The notes below the pieces were generated by a model. The model was not told the DNA's origin. It did not search any database and saw only the letters and a list, made by a program, of their open reading frames with translations. A stretch of DNA of 64,000 bases from a bacterium (lineage in GTDB: Bacteria; Hinthialibacterota; Hinthialibacteria; Hinthialibacterales; Hinthialibacteraceae). The translations under genes were made by a program, and so were the position numbers. Shown in pieces: positions 46,086 through 55,258 of this stretch (positions within the stretch are counted from its first letter, which is position 1; every line of letters begins with the position of its first letter). The stretch is from NCBI GenBank assembly GCA_016125385.1, contig WGLV01000013.1, positions 120,791 through 184,790 on the forward strand. Reading direction: 5' to 3'.

Positions 46086-46763
46086 TCAGGCCGAGGCGGC
46101 CTCTTTTTTCTTCTTGCGTTCTTCTTTCTTTTTCAACTTCATGTAGTACTCGGGAAGGTCGGTCGAGGTCGGTACGGTGTCGGGGGCCTCGCCCGGCCAC
46201 GTCATGCCTCGCCGGAACCATTCGTCTTTCTTCTCCAGAGGAACCAGCAGGCGTTCTTTGGTGTAGATAAAGTCATCGCGGTGGGTGCTGGCGGCCTCCC
46301 AGTTGGGGCCGAGCACGATGGCGTCTTCGGGGCATGCCTCTTCGCAGAATCCGCAGAAAATGCAGCGCAGCATGTCGATCTGGTAAAAACGCGCATGGCG
46401 TTCGCCGTGCGAAACCATATTATCGGGCGTGTTTTCAGCCGCTTCCAGATAAATCGCGTTCGATGGGCACACGACCGAACAGAGACCGCATCCCACGCAA
46501 CGTTCCTTGCCGTCGGAATAGCGCTGCAGACGATGAACTCCGCGAAAGCGGGGCGACTGGGCGCGCTTCTGATTGGGGTAATCAAAGGTCACCGGTTTAC
46601 GGAACAGGTGACGCCAGGTCATCGACATGCCCTTCACCACCGCCCAGAGCACCTGGAACGATCGTTTCCAGCCCAGTTTGCTGATATCGCGCACGTTCAG
46701 ATGGACGCGGACTTTCGCCTGCCTGGGTTCGGCGGGAATGGGACGAAAAACAGCCTCTTGCAT
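46086..46763 (-). CDS. nuoI: NuoI-like 2[4Fe-4S] ferredoxin subunit of complex I
   Basis: Carries clusters N6a/N6b in NADH:quinone oxidoreductase. Two C-x2-C-x2-C-x3-C-P motifs are present (CVGCGLCSVVCP and CIFCGFCEEACP), together with the NuoI core GMSMTWRHLFRKPVTFDYP and FRGVHRLQRY. Start ATG 46763 is supported by AAAGGA seven bases upstream. The 225-residue length includes a long Lys/Glu-rich tail (KLKKKEERKKKKEAASA). No other nuo gene is adjacent, which is unusual because nuoI normally sits inside the nuo operon; it could also be a related subunit of a different oxidoreductase. Confidence 0.9.
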   Translation of the reverse strand: MQEAVFRPIPAEPRQAKVRVHLNVRDISKLGWKRSFQVLWAVVKGMSMTWRHLFRKPVTFDYPNQKRAQSPRFRGVHRLQRYSDGKERCVGCGLCSVVCPSNAIYLEAAENTPDNMVSHGERHARFYQIDMLRCIFCGFCEEACPEDAIVLGPNWEAASTHRDDFIYTKERLLVPLEKKDEWFRRGMTWPGEAPDTVPTSTDLPEYYMKLKKKEERKKKKEAASA

Positions 46764-47375
46764 AACGCCGTCCTTTAGATTCGGTCTTGATGCGCCTCGC
46801 GGGCGAATCGGCATGAATACATATTATTCCGGATTATAAGAGCGACGGGGTGAATAAACAACGATGAAAGGACGCAACGCCGGACCTCCGGCAACGAACC
46901 GGCGCTTGATATTCAAAACGCACGCCCATCAAAAGCCAAGCCCTGCGGTCTATAACCTCCAGCGGGCGCCGCCCCGCTGTTTCATTCAGGAAACATGGCG
47001 GATTGCCGGAATGGACGGCCGCGAGAGCGCGCCACGAACTACGCTGACCAATACTCCAATCCGATCAATTTGACATTTTTAGTGCGGCAATCATGCATGC
47101 ATTTTCGCCGCACTACACTGGGATAAAAGTGCGGCGAAATGGTATTGAAAAAGCCTTTGCTTTAAAAAGAAATGATGGTGAAGGTTATATTCAAACTCAA
47201 TAATATCAGCATGAAATCAAATGATATCAAAATAATGAACTTCCTTTTTCAGGTTTGCATGATTATTGCATCTTCGTTTCATAGCTTTTTAGGCAACAAT
47301 CAGAGAGAGCAGTCATTCATTACGATGGTCTGGTCACAATCGGCGAAACGAGTCAAAACAGGTAGACGGGAAAAC
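46764..47375. other. Long AT-rich intergenic leader before hemA
   Basis: A 612-base gap between divergent nuoI and hemA. The first ~300 bases are of ordinary composition and hold only a short reading frame (46864-47073) that I regard as chance. From about 47050 to 47360 the sequence is clearly AT-rich. It contains the TTGACA and AGTGCGGC elements listed at 47070-47139. An in-frame upstream ATG at 47172 would add 68 unlikely residues to HemA. Confidence 0.7.
47070..47139 (+). promoter_or_regulatory. Hem operon promoter/operator or alternating hairpin candidate
   Basis: TTGACA (47070-47075) is followed by AGTGCGGC at 47081-47088, its reverse complement at 47107-47114 and a third copy at 47128-47135. 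The middle copy, extended to TTTCGCCGCACT (47103-47114), pairs perfectly either way: 8 bp with the upstream copy or 12 bp with AGTGCGGCGAAA (47128-47139). It could be a regulator-binding site or a transcript switch controlling heme synthesis. Confidence 0.5.
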
Positions 47376-48719
47376 ATGAATCAGCGCACTGAACCTTCAG
47401 CCAGTCACTTCATCGTCCTGAGTTTTAATCATCAGAAATTGTCCCTTCAGGACCTGCGCCGCTTTCTTCTGGAAGAATCGGAAATCCAGCCGTTTCTCAA
47501 TCACCTCAGACAATATTGCTGGTGCGACGAAGCGCTCGGGTTGCGTACCTGCAACCGCATCGAGTTTTACGTCGTGGTCAGCGCCATTCACGAGGGTCTC
47601 GCCGGCCTGCTCAACGCCATCGCCGAGCGTTTTCAGACCACGGTGGAAGAGCTGCTTTCGGTGCTGAGCGTCCAGATCGACAGCGACGCCGTCGCTCACG
47701 TTACCCGCCTCGCATCGGGTCTTGAATCGATGGTGATCGGCGACGGTCAGATTCTCGGCCAGCTCAAAAAAGCCTATCAGGATTCACAAAACGAGGGCGA
47801 TCTTCACCCCTCGGTCAACGTCCTCTTTCAAAAAGTCTTCTCCATCGCCAAACGCGTGCGCAACGAAACCGGCCTCGGCAAGGGCCGCGTCTCGATCAGC
47901 GCGCTGGCGGTTGAATTCGCCAAAGAACATTTCGGCTCGCTGCACGGCGTGCGCGCCGCGGTGATCGGCGCCGGCAAGATGAGCGGCCTCGCGGCGCGGT
48001 ACCTGCGCCAGGCGGGCGTCAAGGAACTGCGCATCGTCAACCGCACCCTCGACAGCGCGCTCGATCTCGCCAAAGAGGTCAACGGCTCGGTGTATGGTCT
48101 CGACGAGCTCGATCGCGCGGTGGCCGAGTCGGATCTCGTCATCAGCGGCACCGCCGCCAGCGAACCCATCATCACCCCGGCGCTGTTTGAATCGCCGCGC
48201 CTGCGGGACGGCAAGCCGCGCATGCTGATCGACATCGCGCTGCCATCGGACGTCGACCCGGCCGTGGCCGAGCTTGAAGGCGTCACGCTGGTTCATCTCG
48301 ACGACCTGCGCTCCTGCGCCCGCCGCAATGAAGCTAACCGCGCCGATGAACTGACCCGCGCCGAAGCCATCGTCGAAGAAGAACTGAACAAACTCGGCCC
48401 CTGGCCGCTGACCTTTCACCTGAACAAAATCGCCAAACACCTGGGCGATTTCGCCGACCGGATCTATCAGGAAGAGCTCGACGAGCTGTTCGGCGAGGCG
48501 CCCGGCCTGACCGCCGAACAGCAGGAAGCCATCGCCGCGCGCATGAAGCGCATGGCCGAGCGCATCGTGCTGGCGCCGCGCCGCAACCTGCGCAAGGGCG
48601 AAACGTTGCGCGCCTGCCCCGACGCCCTCAAGTGCCTGGCCGAAGTGTTCCGCGAATCGAGCGGGGCGCGCTCGTTGCCGGTGGTTCAGATCGAACCGGC
48701 TCCGGTCAAGTCTGAATAA
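47376..48719 (+). CDS. hemA: Glutamyl-tRNA reductase
   Basis: First committed step of C5-pathway heme synthesis: reduces glutamyl-tRNA(Glu) to glutamate-1-semialdehyde with NADPH. The catalytic cysteine is Cys59 in RTCNRIEFY. Other signatures are LASGLESMVIGDGQILGQL, VIGAGKMSGLAARYL and IDIALPSDVDP. I start at ATG 47376 because the conserved N-terminus FIVLSFNHQKLSL follows at once; the longer frame from 47172 is AT-rich leader. The weak site GACGGGA precedes it. It is the first gene of the hem operon, with hemE 106 bases on. Confidence 0.95.
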   Translation: MNQRTEPSASHFIVLSFNHQKLSLQDLRRFLLEESEIQPFLNHLRQYCWCDEALGLRTCNRIEFYVVVSAIHEGLAGLLNAIAERFQTTVEELLSVLSVQIDSDAVAHVTRLASGLESMVIGDGQILGQLKKAYQDSQNEGDLHPSVNVLFQKVFSIAKRVRNETGLGKGRVSISALAVEFAKEHFGSLHGVRAAVIGAGKMSGLAARYLRQAGVKELRIVNRTLDSALDLAKEVNGSVYGLDELDRAVAESDLVISGTAASEPIITPALFESPRLRDGKPRMLIDIALPSDVDPAVAELEGVTLVHLDDLRSCARRNEANRADELTRAEAIVEEELNKLGPWPLTFHLNKIAKHLGDFADRIYQEELDELFGEAPGLTAEQQEAIAARMKRMAERIVLAPRRNLRKGETLRACPDALKCLAEVFRESSGARSLPVVQIEPAPVKSE

Positions 48720-48825
48720 TCATTAAATCAATGCAGGATCAATCCGCCTCGCGGCTGACGCCGCGAGGGCGATCAAGCGCTACCGAAATTACACCATCGA
48801 TCATGCACCCTGGACGGAGACTCCC

Positions 48826-49887
48826 GTGACGCAAACCCGAACCACCCTCACCAAAAAAGAACGATTTCTCGGCGCGGTGAATGGAACCCCGATCGACCGC
48901 CCTCCACTATGGATGATGCGGCAGGCGGGCCGATACCTGCCCGAATATCAGGCGGTCAAAAAAGAATTCAGTTTTCACGAGATGTGCCGGCTGCCCGACG
49001 TCGCCGCTGAAGTCTCGATCCAGCCGATCGATATTTTCGACGTCGACGCCATCATCACCTTCAACGATATTCTCATCCCGCTGCAGAACATGGGCTTTGA
49101 AGTTGAATACGCCGAAGGCGGGCCGCGCGTATCGCCGGCGGTACGCGGCCCCGAAGCGCTGAGCCGCGTCAAACCCGCGCGTTTTGACGAAACCCCGGCG
49201 GTGTACGACTCGATTCGCGAGATCCGCCGCCGCGCCGGAGACGACATCCCGGTGCTGGGCTTCGCGGGCGCGCCCTTCACAATGGCCGCTTATCTGGCGG
49301 AAGGCGTCACCAGTAAAAACCTGCGCCACATCAAAACCCTGGTCTTCGCGCAACCGGACCTGCTGTCGCGCATGCTCGAAGCGATTACCCAAACCGTGAT
49401 CGACTACCTGCGGGTTCAGATTCGCGCGGGGGCTGACGCCGTGCAGATTTTCGACACATGGGGCGGCTCGCTGTCGCGCGAGGATTACCGCCGTTTCGCC
49501 CTGCCCTGGCAGAAACAGGTGATCGATACGATTCAGGGCGAGGGCACGCCGGTTATACTGTACGTCAAAGGGTCGGCCCACGTGCTCGACGAAATGAAAG
49601 GAACCGGCGCGAAGGTCGCCAGCATCGACTGGCTCACCCCGCTCGCCGAAGCGGGCGAGCGGCTCGGCGCCGGCGTCGCGCTGCAGGGCAATCTCGACCC
49701 CACCGCGCTCTACGCTCCGCCCGAGGCGGTACGCGAAGCGGCGCGGCGCATGCTGGACGGCGTTGGACGCACGACCGGCTATATCTGCAACCTGGGCCAC
49801 GGCATTCTGCCCGAAACGCCGGTGGAAAGCGTCCGGGCCTTCGTGGAAACGGTGAAGAACCATGACTACAACGCCCCTTCACGCTAA
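48826..49887 (+). CDS. hemE: Uroporphyrinogen decarboxylase
   Basis: Decarboxylates the four acetate side chains of uroporphyrinogen III to give coproporphyrinogen III. The N-terminal substrate-binding signature PPLWMMRQAGRYLPEY is intact. VDAIITFNDIL, GFAGAPFTMAAYL and GADAVQIFDTWGG also mark the family, and NLGHGILPETPV near the end holds the conserved His. Length (353 aa) is normal. Initiation at GTG 48826 is supported by GGACGGAG upstream. The 3' end overlaps hemN by 26 bases, implying coupled translation. Confidence 0.97.
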   Translation: MTQTRTTLTKKERFLGAVNGTPIDRPPLWMMRQAGRYLPEYQAVKKEFSFHEMCRLPDVAAEVSIQPIDIFDVDAIITFNDILIPLQNMGFEVEYAEGGPRVSPAVRGPEALSRVKPARFDETPAVYDSIREIRRRAGDDIPVLGFAGAPFTMAAYLAEGVTSKNLRHIKTLVFAQPDLLSRMLEAITQTVIDYLRVQIRAGADAVQIFDTWGGSLSREDYRRFALPWQKQVIDTIQGEGTPVILYVKGSAHVLDEMKGTGAKVASIDWLTPLAEAGERLGAGVALQGNLDPTALYAPPEAVREAARRMLDGVGRTTGYICNLGHGILPETPVESVRAFVETVKNHDYNAPSR

Positions 49888-51277
49888 GCCCGAAATCGAC
49901 CGCGGCCTGATTCAGAAATACAGCATGCGCGGGCCGCGCTACACCAGCTACCCCACCGCGCCCGAGTGGAAAGAAGACGTGGGCGAGGCGGCGTATTGGC
50001 GTCATATCGAAGAGACCAATCACGACGGCGCCACCGAACCCATCTCGCTTTATATACACGTCCCCTTCTGTTCAGAGCGCTGTTACTTCTGCGGCTGCAA
50101 CGTCATCATCACCAGCCGCGACGACATCCACAACAACTACGTCGATCTGGTCACCCTGGAGGCGAGCCGGGTAGCGGAACGCATCAACAAGAACCGCCCC
50201 GTCACCCAGTTTCACCTCGGCGGCGGCACCCCCACCGAAATCTCGCCCGCCGCGCTGGAACGGCTGCTCAACAACGTGAAGGGCCATTTCCGCTTCACCG
50301 AAGACGCCGAGCTTTCCATTGAGGTCGATCTGCGCGTCACCACGGAAGCGCATCTCGACGCATTGCGGCGCTGTGGATTCAACCGCATTTCGATGGGCGT
50401 TCAGGATTTTTCCGAACAGACACAGACCGCCATCAACCGCATCCAGAGCGCCGAGGCCACCCGCGACTTCGTCCGCATGTCGCGCGACAAGGGCTTTATC
50501 AGCGTCAACATCGACCTGGTTTATGGGCTGCCCCATCAGAGCACGGCCACTTTCGGCCGCACGCTCGACACCATCTTCGAGATCGATCCCGACCGCATCG
50601 CGCTGTATAACTACGCCTACCTGCCGAGCAAGCTGGGCCACCAGCGGCGCATTCTCGAAGAATGGCTGCCCTCGGCGGAAGAGCGTTTCAACATCTTCCA
50701 GCTCGCCGTCGACCGCTTCACTGAAAACGGCTTCGTCTATATTGGCATGGATCACTTCGCCAAACCCGGCGACGAACTGACCATCGCTCAGCGCGAGGGC
50801 ACGCTGCAACGCAATTTCATGGGCTTCACCACCCGCGCCGGCGCCGATATGTATTCTTTCGGCGTGTCGTCGATCAGCAGCCTGCCCGCGCTCTACATTC
50901 AGAACATCAAAAAGCTTCACAGTTACGAAAAGATCGTGCGCGAGGGCGCGTTGCCCATCGAACGCGGTTGCGAACTCTCGCTCGACGACCGTATGCGCCG
51001 CTGGGTCATCATGGAACTGATGTGCAACCTGCGGCTGCCGATCGCGCGCTTCAACCAGACGTGGGGCGTCGATTTCCACGAATATTTCGCGGAAGAGATT
51101 CCCCGCCTGAAGCCCTTCATCGAAGACGGGCTGCTCGACCCGAACCTGAGCGAAGAACTTCGCGTGCTCGATCTGGGGCGTATCATCATCCGTCCCATCG
51201 CGATGACCTTCGATTACTATCTGACCCAGGCTCGCAAGACCGGGCGTCAGACGCCCACGTTTTCAAAGACGCTGTAA
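49862..51277 (+). CDS. hemN: Oxygen-independent coproporphyrinogen III oxidase
   Basis: Radical SAM enzyme that oxidatively decarboxylates coproporphyrinogen III to protoporphyrinogen IX without oxygen. The Fe-S motif is CSERCYFCGC (Cys70, 74, 77 with Cys79). RYTSYPTAPEW, FHLGGGTPTEISP and GVQDFSEQTQTAINRIQS are HemN signatures; true HemN, rather than HemW, is supported by YTSYPTAP and the full 471-aa length with the C-terminal domain. Its ATG lies inside hemE. It suits a low-oxygen or facultative lifestyle. Confidence 0.96.
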   Translation: MTTTPLHAKPEIDRGLIQKYSMRGPRYTSYPTAPEWKEDVGEAAYWRHIEETNHDGATEPISLYIHVPFCSERCYFCGCNVIITSRDDIHNNYVDLVTLEASRVAERINKNRPVTQFHLGGGTPTEISPAALERLLNNVKGHFRFTEDAELSIEVDLRVTTEAHLDALRRCGFNRISMGVQDFSEQTQTAINRIQSAEATRDFVRMSRDKGFISVNIDLVYGLPHQSTATFGRTLDTIFEIDPDRIALYNYAYLPSKLGHQRRILEEWLPSAEERFNIFQLAVDRFTENGFVYIGMDHFAKPGDELTIAQREGTLQRNFMGFTTRAGADMYSFGVSSISSLPALYIQNIKKLHSYEKIVREGALPIERGCELSLDDRMRRWVIMELMCNLRLPIARFNQTWGVDFHEYFAEEIPRLKPFIEDGLLDPNLSEELRVLDLGRIIIRPIAMTFDYYLTQARKTGRQTPTFSKTL

Positions 51278-51295
51278 AACAAAGAAAAACACATC

Positions 51296-52672
51296 ATGGC
51301 GAAATGCATCATCATTGGAGCGGGAATCTCGGGCCTCAGCGCCGCGCACGCGATGCAGCGCGCGGGGCATGACGTCACCGTGCTGGAGTCGTCTTCACGC
51401 GCGGGCGGATCGATCCAGACGGAACGCGACGGCGAATGGCTGTTTGAACGCGGCCCCAACTCGTTTCTCGATAACGAGCCCGCCACGCTTGAATTGATCC
51501 GCGAACTGAAACTCGATAACCGGGTGTTGCGCGCCTCCATGCGCGCCAACAAGCGTTTCATCTACCTCAAGGACGCGCTTCAGGAAGTTCCGATGGGCCC
51601 CGGCGGTTTATACTCAACGCCGCTGCTCTCAGCCCAGGCGAAACGCGGCCTGCTGATGGAACCGTTTCGTCAGGCGAACCGCTCCAAAGACGACGAGCCC
51701 TTGGCCGCGTTTATCCGGCGGCGGCTGGGCGATGAGATTCTCGCCAATCTGGTGACGCCCTTCGTCTCGGGCGTCTACGCCGGCGACCCCGAAAAACTCA
51801 GCCTGCGCGCCAGTTTTCCCGCGCTGTACGACTTGGAACGCGAAAGCGGCGGGCTGCTGCTGGGCGGGCTGGGCCGCGCGTTTCGCAAAAAGAAAGACGA
51901 CGGAAAACCAAAAAAGCCCCGCGCCAGACACCTTGGCTCGTTCGTCGAGGGAATGGATGAACTGCCGCGCGCCATCGCCGCTGAACTGGGCGATCGCCTC
52001 AAACTGAACGCGCGCGCCGCCGCGGTCGAACGCACGGAAACAGGCGCATACTCCATCCGCATGGAAAACGGCGAAACGCTGCAATGCGACACGCTCATCG
52101 CCGCCGCGCCGTCTTACGTGCTGGGCGATCTGCTGGGGCCCATGCTGCCGCGTTCGGCGGAGTATCTCAAATCGATTCCATACAACAAGGTCGTCGTCAG
52201 CGGGCTGGGCTACGATCGGGACAACGTTGAGAACGACTGCGACGGCTTCGGCTTTCTCGTTCCACGCAATCAGCCGGTGCGTTTTCTGGGCAGCATCTGG
52301 AGTTCGAGCCTGTTCCCTCTTCGCGCGCCCGGGGGTAAGCTTGCCTTTACCGTCTTTATGGGCGGCGCGCTTGATTCGGGCGCATACGATCTCAGCGACG
52401 ACGATCTGCGCGCCACGCTCGAACGTGACCTGCGCGTCACGGTCGGAGCGCGCGGCGAAGCGGAAAAAGAAATCATCGCGAGGTGGGAGAAGGCGATCCC
52501 GCAATATCCGGTCGGTCACGTCGAACGCATCGACGCGCTCGAAGACGAATTGACCTCGCTGCCGGGGTTGTACCTGACCGGAAACTTCATGCGCGGCGTC
52601 TCGGTGAACGATTGCATCCGAACCGCGCGCGAAACCGCGCAAAAAGCGGCGAAGTATCTCAGTCAGCGATAG
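51296..52672 (+). CDS. hemG: Protoporphyrinogen oxidase, HemY-type FAD enzyme
   Basis: FAD-dependent oxidase taking protoporphyrinogen IX to protoporphyrin IX. The N-terminal dinucleotide motif is IIIGAGISGLSAAHAM, followed by VLESSSRAGGSIQTE and FERGPNSFLDNEP, both characteristic of the HemY family. Ending GLYLTGNFMRGVSVNDCI is the C-terminal FAD motif. Length is 458 aa. It follows hemN by 18 bases. HemY-like enzymes can also oxidise coproporphyrinogen (CgoX), but the adjacent HemN favours the protoporphyrin route. An oxygen-requiring step beside an oxygen-independent one is noteworthy. Confidence 0.93.
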   Translation: MAKCIIIGAGISGLSAAHAMQRAGHDVTVLESSSRAGGSIQTERDGEWLFERGPNSFLDNEPATLELIRELKLDNRVLRASMRANKRFIYLKDALQEVPMGPGGLYSTPLLSAQAKRGLLMEPFRQANRSKDDEPLAAFIRRRLGDEILANLVTPFVSGVYAGDPEKLSLRASFPALYDLERESGGLLLGGLGRAFRKKKDDGKPKKPRARHLGSFVEGMDELPRAIAAELGDRLKLNARAAAVERTETGAYSIRMENGETLQCDTLIAAAPSYVLGDLLGPMLPRSAEYLKSIPYNKVVVSGLGYDRDNVENDCDGFGFLVPRNQPVRFLGSIWSSSLFPLRAPGGKLAFTVFMGGALDSGAYDLSDDDLRATLERDLRVTVGARGEAEKEIIARWEKAIPQYPVGHVERIDALEDELTSLPGLYLTGNFMRGVSVNDCIRTARETAQKAAKYLSQR

Positions 52673-52771
52673 ACGAATTTCTTCTGAATTTTATATTTGC
52701 GTATCGGGTGGGTTGGCCGTGAATTCGGATTCTGAATCGGGCTAATCCCGAACAAGTAAGGAGACGGATCA

Positions 52772-53779
52772 ATGAAGGTCGACGTATTGGTGGTGACGTA
52801 TGGCGAACCGCCCGAACCCCGATTCGGCCCTCAGCGCGAATACTCCAAGCGAATCCTCAACAAGTTGACTCGGCTGGTGGCCCCGATCCCCGCCTTCGCC
52901 GTGCCGCTGCTGGCGGCGTGGCGCGGCTATCTGCGGATGAAAACCTGGCGCGAGATGAACTACTCATCGCCGCTGGAATCGATCACCGAATGTCAGGCGG
53001 GCGGTCTGCTCGCCGAACTGAAACAACTGGCCCCCGAGATCGACTGGCGGGTTCACGTGGCGTTCGAGTTTCGCGAACCGTCGCAGACTGAGATGCTTAA
53101 CCGGCTGCGCGATCAGGGTTGCGAACATCTGGTGACGCTGCCGATGTACGCCGCCGAGGCCGATTTCACCGACGGCATCACCAAACGTGATTACAACGCG
53201 TGGCGCGCGAAGAATTCAGGCGCGACGCCCGAAGCGAAGTTCGTCACCTTTCGCCCCCATCAGCGGGAACTCGCCGATCTGATGGCGCAATACGTGCGTG
53301 ACGAGGCGCAAAAACGCGGATACTCGCCCGAAGACATGAAACAGACCGGCCTTCTGCTGGGATGTCACGGTACGGTGATTCACCCTCCCAAGGGGATCCG
53401 CGACACCGGCTATACGGACACCTTCGCGATCTATCAACTATTGGAAGAACGGTTGCGCGATGATTTCCGCATGGTGCGCATCGGCTGGTTCAACCACCAG
53501 CTGGGCGGCGACTGGACGACGCCGACCGCCGACGATTCATTAAAAGAAATGCGCGACGCGGGCGTCGAGCGCTTCATTTATTATCCGTTCGGCTTCGTCG
53601 CCGACAACGCGGAAACGCAGATGGAACCGCGCGGCGTGTTTGAAGCGCAGGATCAGCCTTACGATCACCTCGCGGCGCTGAATGTGTATCCGCCGTTTCT
53701 CGCCATGCTGGCGCGCGTGGTCCGCGCCCGGCTCGAACAAAATGAAGGAACCGCCGCCGATTCAAGTGAGGCGGCGTAG
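52772..53779 (+). CDS. hemH: Ferrochelatase
   Basis: Inserts ferrous iron into protoporphyrin IX to form protoheme. LLVVTYGEPP-like N-terminus (VLVVTYGEPPEP), the catalytic histidine His199 in LLGCHGT, and the metal-site YYPFGFVADNAETQ with Glu281 are visible. The 335-residue length is normal, although the sequence is fairly divergent and the N-terminal half carries an extra hydrophobic stretch (PIPAFAVPLLAAWRGYL). AAGGAGACGGATCA precedes the ATG. Gap to hemG is 99 bases; hemC starts 9 bases after the stop. Confidence 0.93.
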   Translation: MKVDVLVVTYGEPPEPRFGPQREYSKRILNKLTRLVAPIPAFAVPLLAAWRGYLRMKTWREMNYSSPLESITECQAGGLLAELKQLAPEIDWRVHVAFEFREPSQTEMLNRLRDQGCEHLVTLPMYAAEADFTDGITKRDYNAWRAKNSGATPEAKFVTFRPHQRELADLMAQYVRDEAQKRGYSPEDMKQTGLLLGCHGTVIHPPKGIRDTGYTDTFAIYQLLEERLRDDFRMVRIGWFNHQLGGDWTTPTADDSLKEMRDAGVERFIYYPFGFVADNAETQMEPRGVFEAQDQPYDHLAALNVYPPFLAMLARVVRARLEQNEGTAADSSEAA

Positions 53780-53788
53780 CCAATCACC

Positions 53789-54733
53789 ATGAACGAACGA
53801 GTTTTCAAACTGGGCACGCGCGGCAGCCCGCTGGCGTTGTGGCAGGCCGAACGCGTAAAGGCCCTGCTGGCCGAGCGCCGCCCCGAATCGCGCATCGAGA
53901 TTGAAATCATCCACACCATCGGCGACAAGATTCTCGATAAACCGCTGGTGCAGGTGGGCGGAAAAGGCGTGTTCACCAAAGAGATCGAAACCGCGCTGCA
54001 GGAGGGTTCGATCGATTTCGCGGTGCACAGTTTTAAAGACTTGCCCACCGTTCAGCCCGAAGGGCTGGGCGTGGTCGCCATACCCGAGCGTGAATCGCCT
54101 TTCGATGCGCTGTTCTCGCGCAAGTACAAATCGCTGGGCGACATGCCCGAGCGTCCCGTCATCGCCACCGGCAGCCTGCGCCGCCGCGCTCAGATTCTCG
54201 CCCTGCGGCCTGAAGCCGAGGTCATCGATCTGCGCGGCAACGTCAACACCCGGCTGAAAAAATTCGAAGAATCAAAATGGGACGGCATGATCATGGCCAG
54301 CGCCGCCATCCGCCGCATGGAGTGGGAAGGTCAGTCCGCCACGCCTCTCTCGCCCGCCGAGATGTTGCCCGCGCCCGCGCAGGGCGCGCTGGCGATCGAG
54401 GCGCGGCTTGACGACGAGAGCGTGATCGAGCTGCTCTCATCGCTGCATGACGAGAGCGCGGCCGTCAGCGTCGCGGCCGAGCGCGCTTTTCTGGCCGAAC
54501 TCGAGGGCGGATGCCAGGTTCCGATGGCGGCGTACTCGGTGGTAACGGGCGATAAAGTCACGCTCGACGGTCTCGTCGCCGCGTTGAACGGTACGCCGCT
54601 GTTGCGCGGCAACCTGACCGGCCTTCTCTCCGAATCCGCCGAGCTGGGCGTGCGCCTGGCGAACCGTCTTCTTGAAACGGGCGGCGCGGAGATCATCGAA
54701 TCGCTGAAAGAACTCAACGAATCGAAGGCGTGA
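53789..54733 (+). CDS. hemC: Hydroxymethylbilane synthase (porphobilinogen deaminase)
   Basis: Polymerises four porphobilinogens into hydroxymethylbilane using a dipyrromethane cofactor bound to Cys242 (EGGCQVPMAAYS). LGTRGSPLALWQAE and ATGSLRRRAQIL flank the substrate site; DFAVHSFKDLP contains the catalytic Asp. Length 314 aa is normal. It is the last hem gene, nine bases after hemH. The order A-E-N-G-H-C places an early step last. hemB, hemL and hemD are not in the window. Confidence 0.97.
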   Translation: MNERVFKLGTRGSPLALWQAERVKALLAERRPESRIEIEIIHTIGDKILDKPLVQVGGKGVFTKEIETALQEGSIDFAVHSFKDLPTVQPEGLGVVAIPERESPFDALFSRKYKSLGDMPERPVIATGSLRRRAQILALRPEAEVIDLRGNVNTRLKKFEESKWDGMIMASAAIRRMEWEGQSATPLSPAEMLPAPAQGALAIEARLDDESVIELLSSLHDESAAVSVAAERAFLAELEGGCQVPMAAYSVVTGDKVTLDGLVAALNGTPLLRGNLTGLLSESAELGVRLANRLLETGGAEIIESLKELNESKA

Positions 54734-54798
54734 TCCAACCGGGAGAAAATATTGGTCCGTCAGAATCAGGAAGGCCCGGATTAAGCGGTTTTCGATTC

Positions 54799-55013
54799 TC
54801 CCCCCGAAGACCGGGGGGGAGTCAGGGGGGGTGAACGCCTTGCGCGGACATTCCGTTTCATCGGTCAACCCCCTCCTTCGCCTCCCCAAAACTTTGAGGG
54901 GGGAAAACGACGTTCAATCCCACTCGCGCCAGCGACCAACGGGAGCGCTTGAAACGCAGAACCCAAATACCAGGCTGCGGGCACTGCCCGCCTCCCCCAA
55001 ACTTTGGGGGAGG
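54799..55013. repeat. Cluster of C-run/G-run palindromes
   Basis: Three hairpin-forming repeats occur in the 525-base gap between hemC and the prepilin: 54799-54820 (CCCCCC...GGGGGG), copy A at 54881-54910 and copy B at 54991-55022. Copies A and B share about 30 bases; copy B contains a perfect ten-base inverted repeat CCTCCCCCAA / TTGGGGGAGG (54991-55013). The rest of the gap is AT-rich with a short palindrome at 55113-55125. Confidence 0.75.
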
Positions 55014-55112
55014 GAAACATCGCTCGATCTCACGAACATCAGGCCCCAGCGAGGCCGATAGCCGCGTACGGCCCCAAACCCCTCACTTCACCTGAATCAA
55101 AAAAACAAACCC

Positions 55113-55125
55113 GGACAAATTGTCC
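55113..55125. promoter_or_regulatory. Perfect palindrome upstream of prepilin gene
   Basis: GGACAAATTGTCC is a perfect two-fold palindrome around a central A, 134 bases upstream of the prepilin ATG, in an AT-rich stretch. It has the look of a dimeric repressor site, but no matching regulator is identified here. Confidence 0.4.
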
Positions 55126-55258
55126 AAATACACCCCATTGCGCTTGCGCGCAAACTTAAAGATATGCATACTAAACAAATGAAACATAACAAATACCACA
55201 GGAACACGAACAAACTTATTGTAACAAAACTAAAATTCCGTATTGGAGCGAAACTTCC

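Noticed and set aside
46864..47073. Short plus-strand frame in the hem leader region
   Set aside because: 69 codons, no clear ribosome site, no hydrophobic or domain pattern.
47172..47375. In-frame 68-codon N-terminal extension of hemA
   Set aside because: AT-rich leader sequence; the conserved HemA N-terminus begins right after ATG 47376.
48907..49863. 318-codon minus-strand frame opposite hemE
   Set aside because: Antisense shadow of an unambiguous hemE; no ribosome site or domain.
50072..51079. 335-codon minus-strand frame opposite hemN
   Set aside because: Antisense shadow of hemN with no motif.
51629..52642. 337-codon minus-strand frame opposite hemG
   Set aside because: Antisense shadow of hemG; composition typical of such shadows.
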